Shown: positions 33,908 through 38,981 of the stretch, one piece after another
How the letters are laid out: every line of letters starts with the position of its first letter
Position numbering within the stretch: position 1 is the stretch's first letter
DNA from: Oscillospiraceae bacterium
Lineage (GTDB): Bacteria > Bacillota > Clostridia > Oscillospirales > Oscillospiraceae
NCBI GenBank assembly: GCA_017397565.1
Contig: JAFQIL010000020.1
Location: 1-38,981 of the forward strand
Length of the DNA: 38,981 nt
Reading direction: 5' to 3'
The notes under the pieces: generated by a model
Databases searched by the model: none
What the model was told of the DNA's origin: nothing
What the model saw: the letters and a program-made list of their open reading frames with translations, nothing else
Made by a program: the position numbers and the translations under genes

Positions 33908-35143
33908 ATGAAAAGATATATCAATCTGATACTGATTCTGATCCTGTGCTTCAGTCTTCTGAGTGTTACCGCTTTCGCCGCAGGCGAAAGCGCCACCCTT
34001 ACCGGTCCCGGCCAAGTCCGGGCCGGTGACACCATCACCGTGGCGCTGAATGTAACCGGAAACGGCATCTACGGTGCATCCGGCATTCTGTCCTACAACA
34101 GCAGTCAGCTGACTTTTGTCAAAGCCGAACCCGTGGTAGGCTCTACTTGGGCCGTTGAATTCAACGGCAATCATTTCGTTGCCTATGACAACAACCTGTC
34201 CACTCCGATTCGGGGAACTGCTGCCATGCTTGCGCTGACTTTTAAGGTCGTAAATGTGGCTCCCGGTACCGTTATTACTGTTTCCTGTGATGATCTGGCT
34301 GTTTCCGACGGCAACGCAGACGCCAAGCTGGGTTCTGTCAGCTACCAGACAACAGTTCTGGCCCCCAAGTCTACAGACAATAACCTGCAGTCTCTTACTG
34401 TCAGCAACGCCACCCTCAGCCCTGCCTTCAGCGCCGGCACTACCAGCTACACCGCAGAAGTTCCCTTCTCCGTCAGTCAGCTGGATATCCAGGCGGTTGC
34501 CAACAGCGGCAAAGCAAGCGTCCGCATCGACAACCCTGTCCTGACCCCCGGCGCTACTACCAATGTGAAGGTCACTGTCACTGCGGAAAACGGCTCTGTG
34601 AAGACCTATACCATCGCCGTGAAGCGGGCCCAGGATCCCAACTATGTGGCAAGCGGCAACAATCTGCTTTCCGGCATCAACGTATCCGGCTTCCAGCTGT
34701 CCCCCGCCTTCCAGGCAGACAAAACTGACTATGTGATCTGGCTGCCCTACGAAACAGAGTCTGTTTCCGTCACCGGTACTGCCGCTGACAGCAAGGCATC
34801 CGTCAGAGTAGAAGGCGGAACCGGACTGGTCGCCGGTCAGGACAATGTGATCAAGGTGATCTGCATTGCTGAAAACGGTACAGAAAAGGTTTATACCATC
34901 ATCGCCAAACGGGCAGCCGCCCACGACGGCAGCACCGAACCGACTCAGCCCAGTCAGCCTACTCAGCCCAATGAACCGACTCAGCCTAATCAGCCCACTC
35001 AACCGGAAGCTCCCACCAACCCCAACACTTCCTCTGACAAGGAAGCGAGCGGCGGCATCTCCTGGTGGATCCTGATCCTGGCAAGCGCCCTGTGCCTCAC
35101 CGTTGGTCTTCTGTTGGGTATCGTCCTGACTAAGAAGAAATAA
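33908..35143 (+). CDS. Membrane-anchored cohesin-domain surface protein
   Basis: This is a predicted cell-surface anchor (411 aa). A signal peptide (residues 1-24, ending AFA) is followed by a cohesin-type domain (about 26-150: VRAGDTITVALNV, ILSYNSSQLTFVKAEP, LALTFKVVN), two cadherin-like beta-sandwich domains (about 157-240 and 249-337, each starting NLxSxxVS), a Pro/Thr/Gln-rich linker of TQPxQP repeats (about 340-375), and a C-terminal membrane helix ending in KKK. It would sit outside the membrane with its cohesin exposed. AAGGAGG lies 8 bases upstream. It follows the dockerin-bearing protease by 12 bases and precedes a terminator, so the two are co-transcribed. Cohesins bind dockerins in characterised systems; pairing of these two proteins is inferred. 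Confidence 0.85.
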   Translation: MKRYINLILILILCFSLLSVTAFAAGESATLTGPGQVRAGDTITVALNVTGNGIYGASGILSYNSSQLTFVKAEPVVGSTWAVEFNGNHFVAYDNNLSTPIRGTAAMLALTFKVVNVAPGTVITVSCDDLAVSDGNADAKLGSVSYQTTVLAPKSTDNNLQSLTVSNATLSPAFSAGTTSYTAEVPFSVSQLDIQAVANSGKASVRIDNPVLTPGATTNVKVTVTAENGSVKTYTIAVKRAQDPNYVASGNNLLSGINVSGFQLSPAFQADKTDYVIWLPYETESVSVTGTAADSKASVRVEGGTGLVAGQDNVIKVICIAENGTEKVYTIIAKRAAAHDGSTEPTQPSQPTQPNEPTQPNQPTQPEAPTNPNTSSDKEASGGISWWILILASALCLTVGLLLGIVLTKKK

Positions 35144-35152
35144 TCAAAACAC

Positions 35153-35186
35153 ATCGCCGCCCGCCCCCGGGCGGCGATACTTTTTT
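35153..35186 (+). terminator. Terminator after the cohesin gene
   Basis: A perfect 11-bp GC-rich stem (35153-35163 with 35168-35178) with a CCCC loop is followed by AC and six T. It starts 9 bases after the cohesin-protein stop codon and ends the two-gene unit. Confidence 0.88.
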
Positions 35187-35492
35187 GTATTTCCATAATT
35201 TTCGTTTTTTTCCGAAAACAACTATGTGTTTTTCTCTTGATTTCGGCAAAGCTATGTGTGCGGAAAGAAAATGCTTTCTTCGGAAAGTGTTGGACTTCCG
35301 ATGAAAGCAAGGCCCGCTTGCAGAAGCAGATTCCTTTTGGACAGACTAAGATTTATTCCCAGAGCAAGTTTGAAAACCGCAGAAATGCTTGGTGCATTTC
35401 AAGGATTCCAAAGGCAGCTATGGGGAGAAAGATTGGCTGCTCCGGAAGGAAGGTGTTTCAAAAGTGGGTCCAAGAAAAAGGAGAGAATTATC
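35187..35492 (+). other. 306-base region upstream of the spore-protein gene, no gene seen
   Basis: No convincing coding sequence is seen; an open frame runs in from 35256 but lacks a ribosome site and any recognisable protein. Two small inverted repeats are present: AAGAAA/TTTCTT at 35265-35280 and GAAATGC/GCATTTC at 35382-35400. The promoter of the spore gene (expected sigma-G or sigma-F type) should lie here, but no clean match was found. Confidence 0.4.
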
Positions 35493-35687
35493 ATGAAGAA
35501 CAACAACCAGATCAACGTTCCTCAGGCTCGTGAAGCCATGGACAAGTTCAAGATGCAGGCTGCATCCGAGGTCGGCGTCAACCTGACCAACGGCTACAAC
35601 GGTCACTTGACCTCCCGTGAGGCCGGCTCCGTCGGCGGCCAGATGGTCAAGAAGATGATCGAGGCTTACGAGCAGGGCCTGCAGTAA
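35493..35687 (+). CDS. Alpha/beta-type small acid-soluble spore protein
   Basis: This small DNA-binding protein (64 aa) of the alpha/beta SASP family coats spore DNA and protects it from damage. The family features are a short basic/polar N-terminus, PQAREAMDKFKMQAASEVGV (helix and the region cut by the germination protease), and the conserved C-terminal block LTSREAGSVGGQMVKKMIE. The frame is open from 35256, but the ATG at 35493 with AAGGAG about 10 bases upstream gives the normal SASP length. It is monocistronic and closed by a strong terminator. Expression in the forespore late in sporulation is expected from the family. It is direct evidence that the host lineage can sporulate. Confidence 0.93.
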   Translation: MKNNNQINVPQAREAMDKFKMQAASEVGVNLTNGYNGHLTSREAGSVGGQMVKKMIEAYEQGLQ

Positions 35688-35695
35688 GGCAAATC

Positions 35696-35731
35696 GGGTG
35701 ACAGGGAAACCTGTCACCCAATCTTTATTTT
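35696..35731 (+). terminator. Terminator after the spore-protein gene
   Basis: A perfect 10-bp stem (35696-35705 with 35710-35719) with a GAAA tetraloop is followed by a T-rich run. It begins 8 bases after the SASP stop codon. Confidence 0.85.
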
Positions 35732-35803
35732 GCCCTTTCGGCAAAAAGCTCCTGTTTCTGTGGTTTTTTGCACAATTTGTTACGAATATGGCACGAAAGT
35801 GCA

Positions 35804-35831
35804 TTTACAAATCCATTTTTGGTTGTATCAT
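35804..35831 (+). promoter_or_regulatory. Possible promoter of the AraC-family gene
   Basis: TTTACA (35804-35809) and TATCAT (35826-35831) are spaced by 16 bases. They lie about 75 bases before the regulator's start codon. The match is moderate. Confidence 0.4.
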
Positions 35832-35904
35832 AAACTTATAGAGTCAACAACGATCCCATCTTTTGAAAAGGAATCCGTACATAAAACGGCACAGGATTTT
35901 TACT

Positions 35905-36738
35905 ATGGCAACTAACAGTTTTTCTATTCAATTGGGCAAAGAACGGCTTTGGGTCCGAATGGAGCCGGCCCGTTATATTGGGCGGCACACCTGGCAGGTG
36001 CGCCGTCACTGCCACGGAAACTACGAGCTGCAGATTCTTCTGAATGGTCGTTGCCGTGTCTCGGTGGAAGACCGGATGCTGTCTTTGCGAACCGCCGATG
36101 GCGTTTTGATCGCTCCGGGGGAGTACCACTACCCCGACTTGGTGGAGGGAGATATTCTCCGGTTCTCTTTGTCCTTCACGCCGGAAACACCTCTGCTACA
36201 GCAGGCTTTGCGGCAGGTTCTCCCCCAAAGCAAGGTCATCACCGTCTCGGAAAAGCTGTTGCAGCTTTGCTCGGATATTTTTCAGGAATACGCCGCCGGT
36301 AACCTGTTTAAAGCCGAGAATATGCAGGCCATGGTTTCCCAGCTGATCATTCAGCTGCTGCGGCTGCTGGATTTGGAGGGCTTCCCCTCTGAGCCTGCGG
36401 ATTCTCTTTCTGAGATCCAGTTTATCATCAGCATCGACGACTTTTTTGAAAACAATTTTGCCGAGCCTGCGGGAGAAGAGCTTTTGGCCAAGGAACTGAA
36501 TCTGTCCCGGCGGCAACTGGATCGGGTCTTGCGGAAGTACTATGGCATAGGTTACCGCCAAAAACTGATCCGCGCCCGGATGGATCACGCCGCCTGGCTG
36601 CTACGCACCACCGACTGGCACATTAGCCGAGTAGCCGCCATTGTGGGTTACACCTCCGATTCTGCCTTCTTCCAGGTCTTCCGTTCGTATTTTGGTATCA
36701 CCCCCAGCCGTTATCGGAAGCAAAATCCGAAGGAATAA
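35905..36738 (+). CDS. AraC-family transcriptional regulator
   Basis: This is a cytoplasmic DNA-binding regulator (277 aa). The N-terminal half is a cupin-like sensor domain (HCHGNYELQILLNGRCRV, APGEYHYPDLVEGD; about residues 30-105), and the C-terminal half has the two helix-turn-helix motifs of the AraC family (about 175-275: LAKELNLSRRQLDRVLRKYYGIGY and VAAIVGYTSDSAFFQVFRSYFGITPSRYR). Family members usually respond to a sugar or another small molecule. The frame opens with TTG 35863, but ATG 35905 has AGGA about 8 bases upstream and starts just before the cupin domain. It is followed by a hairpin and then the exporter genes. What it controls is unknown; the neighbouring exporter is one candidate. 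Confidence 0.9.
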   Translation: MATNSFSIQLGKERLWVRMEPARYIGRHTWQVRRHCHGNYELQILLNGRCRVSVEDRMLSLRTADGVLIAPGEYHYPDLVEGDILRFSLSFTPETPLLQQALRQVLPQSKVITVSEKLLQLCSDIFQEYAAGNLFKAENMQAMVSQLIIQLLRLLDLEGFPSEPADSLSEIQFIISIDDFFENNFAEPAGEELLAKELNLSRRQLDRVLRKYYGIGYRQKLIRARMDHAAWLLRTTDWHISRVAAIVGYTSDSAFFQVFRSYFGITPSRYRKQNPKE

Positions 36739-36745
36739 CCAACAA

Positions 36746-36779
36746 ACACCCCGCTCTGTTTCAAAACAGAGCGGGGTGT
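36746..36779. terminator. Hairpin after the AraC-family gene, weak terminator
   Basis: A perfect 15-bp GC-rich stem (36746-36760 with 36765-36779) with a 4-base loop starts 8 bases after the regulator's stop codon. No T run follows on the plus strand; the minus-strand side is slightly T-rich. It may stabilise the 3' end or pause transcription rather than terminate cleanly. Confidence 0.45.
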
Positions 36780-36845
36780 CTGCATTGGGCAGCGGTCTGT
36801 TTTTTACGAAAACTTCCGCTTTTTTATTATTCCTGCGGAAATCCC

Positions 36846-36873
36846 TTGCAAAATGTCGAAAAGGAATTATAAT
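36846..36873 (+). promoter_or_regulatory. Promoter of the exporter genes
   Basis: TTGCAA (36846-36851) and a perfect TATAAT (36868-36873) are spaced by 16 bases. Transcription would start near 36880, about 23 bases before the start codon. Confidence 0.65.
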
Positions 36874-36902
36874 AACTTTATTACACTTCAATGGAGGATA
36901 CC

Positions 36903-37652
36903 ATGAAGGAGTTACTGACCTGCGCCATGGATATTGGCGAGCAAATGCTGGTTTGCGGTGCGGAAGTGCATCGGGTAGAAGACAGTATTCAGCGGATGTG
37001 CCTTTCCATGGGAGCCAAACGTGTTGATATTTTTATTATCACCAGCAGCATGGTGGTAACGGTTTATACCCCATCCGGGGAGGCCCTAACCCAAACCCGC
37101 CGGATCACCGGCACCGGCACCAACATGGAGCGGCTGCATCGGTTGAATGATCTCTCCCGAAAGATCTGCACTTCTCCTTTAGGTGTGACGGAAATTCGTG
37201 AGGAATTTCAAAAAATTCAGGAAACAAAAGTCTATTCTTTTGGGGTGCAATGTCTTGTTTGCGCAGTGATCGCAGGTGCTTTTACTCTGTTTTTCGGGGG
37301 CGGTTTGGCAGATGCGCTGGTTTCTCTGTGTGTTGGCGCTTTGGTAAAGCTCTTGTCTAAAATTTGCGAGAAGACGGTAACCAGCCGCATTTTTGACAAA
37401 TTTCTCTGCGCCTTTGCCGCCAGCCTGCTGGCTTTTATTGCCATGCGTTTGTCTTTGATCAGCGGAGTCGACAAGGTGATCATCGGCAATATCATGAGTC
37501 TGATTCCCGGAATCGGTTTAACTAACGCATTGCGAGATCTGTTTACCGGCGATCACATTGCAGGTCTTATTCGCACCATTGAATCCGGGCTTATCGCCCT
37601 GGTGATCGCCGCGGGATATTTCCTCAGCGCCATTCTGATGGGAGGTGTCTGA
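36903..37652 (+). CDS. ThrE/YjjP-type exporter, large subunit
   Basis: This integral membrane protein (249 aa) of the threonine/serine exporter family is the half with the cytoplasmic N-terminal domain. About 110 soluble residues (GAEVHRVEDSIQRM, TSSMVVTVYTPSGE, TRRI near residue 64) are followed by about five hydrophobic segments, including the conserved MSLIPGIGLTNALRDLFTGD. ThrE proteins export threonine and serine; the E. coli split form YjjP/YjjB is linked to succinate export, so the substrate is open. An ATG at 36891 overlaps the ribosome site, so ATG 36903, 5 bases after TGGAGG, is preferred. It ends 1 base before the next gene's start. Confidence 0.87.
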   Translation: MKELLTCAMDIGEQMLVCGAEVHRVEDSIQRMCLSMGAKRVDIFIITSSMVVTVYTPSGEALTQTRRITGTGTNMERLHRLNDLSRKICTSPLGVTEIREEFQKIQETKVYSFGVQCLVCAVIAGAFTLFFGGGLADALVSLCVGALVKLLSKICEKTVTSRIFDKFLCAFAASLLAFIAMRLSLISGVDKVIIGNIMSLIPGIGLTNALRDLFTGDHIAGLIRTIESGLIALVIAAGYFLSAILMGGV

Positions 37653-37653
37653 G

Positions 37654-38103
37654 TTGGGAAAGGCAGAAATTTTGCAGATCGTTACCGGCTTTTTAGGATC
37701 CCTTTCCTTTGGCATTCTCTTTAACATCCGTGGCGTTCGCCTGTTTTGGGCGGCTTTGGCAGGATTCTTCTCCTGGTCACTGTTTTTAATCTTGGCGTTT
37801 TGGATCCCCAGCGAGCCAGTGCGGTATTTTATCGTAGCGGTAACAGTCTCCATCTACGCGGAGATCATGGCCCGGGTCTTGAAAACCCCTACTACAACCT
37901 TTCATATGACCGCTCTGATCCCTCTGATCCCCGGAGGCTCTTTATACTACACTATGGCTTCCCTCTTCGGTGGAAATCTTTCCAACTTTCTGGAAAAGGC
38001 TGTCTACACTTTGGAGCTTTCTGTTTCTTTGGCTTTGGGGATCGTGCTGGTCACCGCTGTTGCTCATACCATTACCCGGCTGCGAAAGCCGGCTGCAAAA
38101 TAA
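37654..38103 (+). CDS. ThrE/YjjB-type exporter, small subunit
   Basis: This integral membrane protein (149 aa) has about five hydrophobic segments and matches the ThrE_2/YjjB half of the exporter. The pattern IVTGFLGSLSFGILFNIRG at the start and the conserved TALIPLIPGGSLYYTM in the middle are typical. It should form a complex with the YjjP-like protein encoded directly upstream. The start is taken as TTG 37654, 8 bases after a GGAGG in the end of the preceding gene; the in-frame GTG at 37645 overlaps that ribosome site and is less likely. Confidence 0.85.
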   Translation: MGKAEILQIVTGFLGSLSFGILFNIRGVRLFWAALAGFFSWSLFLILAFWIPSEPVRYFIVAVTVSIYAEIMARVLKTPTTTFHMTALIPLIPGGSLYYTMASLFGGNLSNFLEKAVYTLELSVSLALGIVLVTAVAHTITRLRKPAAK

Positions 38104-38130
38104 TTTTTGATACATTGAAAGGAAATCACC

Positions 38131-38763
38131 ATGAAAAAAGCTTTGTCTTTGGTTTTTGTCCTGCTTCTGCTGCTGAGCCTCTGTGCCTGCGGAAGCGATG
38201 ATGCTAAAAACACCGAACCTGCCACCACAACTTGCAGCCACGCTTGGAAGGATGCCACCTGCACCGCGCCCAAGACCTGCTCCAAGTGCGGCGCCACGGA
38301 GGGCAGCGCTGCTGGCCATACTTACGTGGAGGGTGCTTGCACCGTTTGCAAAACACCTGATCCCAATGTATATTTCACCGACAACACCTGGACTGCGCAG
38401 ATCGTAAGACCCGGTGATGCGGAAACAGGCGAAGTGCTTTCTATGTACTCACTGATGGCAACAGACTTCCAGGGCTATGCTCACAAGGATTATTATGCCA
38501 ATGCCAACTACGAGGGTGAGCCCTTCGACCAAATCACCTACAACGGCAAGACCTACTACGATTTTTGGTTCAGCAGCAATATGGACGGCATCGAATGGGA
38601 GGACAAGGGCGACACGGTAACCGTTACCTTCCCCTATCAGGAGCCTGTCAGAGAGCTTGTTCTGACAAGATCGGGAGAAGCGGAGTTTACCGTGACCGCC
38701 AGTAATGACGAAGCTACTATCCCAGTAGGAACTGTATTCGAGTATGTAGCTGAAGAAGATTGA
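38131..38763 (+). CDS. Lipoprotein with a Cys/His motif, unknown function
   Basis: This is a predicted lipoprotein (210 aa). A signal peptide with a lipobox (LSLCAC, lipidated cysteine at about residue 21) should anchor it outside the membrane. Residues 34-80 contain CSHAW...C...CSKCG...GHTY...CTVC, a Cys/His arrangement recalling the repeats of the giant protease in this window. The rest is beta-rich (TYNGKTYYDFWF, TVTVTFPYQEP) with no domain I recognise. AAAGGA lies about 8 bases upstream of the ATG. It starts 27 bases after the exporter gene and may be co-transcribed with it. A strong terminator follows. Confidence 0.75.
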   Translation: MKKALSLVFVLLLLLSLCACGSDDAKNTEPATTTCSHAWKDATCTAPKTCSKCGATEGSAAGHTYVEGACTVCKTPDPNVYFTDNTWTAQIVRPGDAETGEVLSMYSLMATDFQGYAHKDYYANANYEGEPFDQITYNGKTYYDFWFSSNMDGIEWEDKGDTVTVTFPYQEPVRELVLTRSGEAEFTVTASNDEATIPVGTVFEYVAEED

Positions 38764-38776
38764 TTTTTAAGTACAG

Positions 38777-38809
38777 AAGCGGACAGAGCCCAGCTCTGTC
38801 CGCTTTTTT
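38777..38809 (+). terminator. Terminator after the lipoprotein gene
   Basis: A perfect 13-bp stem (38777-38789 with 38793-38805) with a 3-base loop runs into a T run on the plus strand. The left arm is preceded by a T-rich, not A-rich, stretch, so it is mainly a plus-strand terminator. Confidence 0.88.
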
Positions 38810-38858
38810 GTTGCGTTGCCAATTCCCGTTTATCGCTCTGTTTCGTTAGAATTCGTAG

Positions 38859-38981
38859 GGCGGACTCATGAGTCCGCCGATCACTTCCCGGATTCTGAAA
38901 TGTTTATATTTTGCAAAAGACTATGAAAAAATGGACGAAACTGCTCAAAATAATGCAATCTGGTCGGCGGGGTCATGACCC
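38859..38981. repeat. Palindromic intergenic repeats, cut by the window end
   Basis: A perfect 20-base palindrome occupies 38859-38878 (arms GGCGGACTCA/TGAGTCCGCC). About 90 bases later a second palindrome (GGGTCA/TGACCC, 38970-38981) runs into the window edge and may continue. Both have CATGA at the centre and GGCGG nearby, which suggests copies of one dispersed element. No coding sequence is seen between them. Confidence 0.5.

Noticed and set aside
24578..35002. Four very long minus-strand open frames (755, 1079, 1023 and 513 codons) lying opposite the protease and cohesin genes
   Set aside because: They lie opposite genes with clear catalytic and domain motifs. Their translations are compositionally odd (rich in G, V and H) with no recognisable domain. 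They result from plus-strand codon use that avoids complements of stop codons.
35256..35492. N-terminal extension of the spore-protein frame (about 79 extra residues)
   Set aside because: There is no ribosome site at the upstream ATG and no similarity to any SASP N-terminus. The ATG at 35493 gives the normal family length with a good ribosome site.

Overview
The window reads as a chromosomal segment of an anaerobic, spore-forming Clostridia member, probably a gut organism of the Oscillospirales type. The indicators are a two-part transketolase, a rubrerythrin, an alpha/beta-type spore protein (SASP), dockerin and cohesin domains, strong Gram-positive ribosome binding sites and moderately high GC. 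The species assignment is inference.

Layout. (1) 1-185: intergenic hairpins and terminators. (2) 186-1969, minus strand: transketolase C- and N-terminal subunits, divergent from a rubrerythrin gene (2159-2698) that has its own promoter and terminator. (3) 3003-23891, plus strand: a long, tightly coupled surface-polysaccharide operon behind a near-consensus promoter (2871-2899) and a structured leader. It encodes a complete predicted route to UDP-2,3-diacetamido-mannuronic acid (WbpA-, WbpB-, WbpE-, WbpD- and WbpI-like enzymes). It also encodes a WbpG-like N-acetyl sugar amidotransferase, an asparagine-synthetase-like protein, a second aminotransferase, a phosphoglycosyl transferase, four intact glycosyltransferases, a Wzz-like protein with a kinase-like tail lacking its P-loop, a Wzy-like polymerase and two flippases. 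A broken chimeric glycosyltransferase lies between the flippases, and a strong terminator ends the operon. (4) 23967-24298: two relics of BspA-like repeat proteins on opposite strands. (5) 24548-35143: a giant secreted S8 protease (3115 aa) with two dockerin-like modules and eight Cys/His repeats, followed by a membrane-anchored cohesin protein. (6) 35493-38763: a SASP, an AraC-family regulator, a two-part ThrE-type exporter and a lipoprotein. (7) 38859-end: palindromic intergenic repeats.

How the genes may work together. The polysaccharide operon should make a nucleotide-activated diacetamido (possibly acetamidino or amidated) uronic acid, build a lipid-linked repeat unit, flip it, polymerise it and control its length. 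The protease and cohesin protein look like a two-gene system in which a membrane-anchored cohesin could hold a dockerin-bearing protease at the cell surface. The points most worth a second look are that cohesin-dockerin protease pair, the amidotransferase without HisH/HisF partners but beside an AsnB-like gene, the Wzz/pseudo-kinase fusion and the recombination scar between the flippases.
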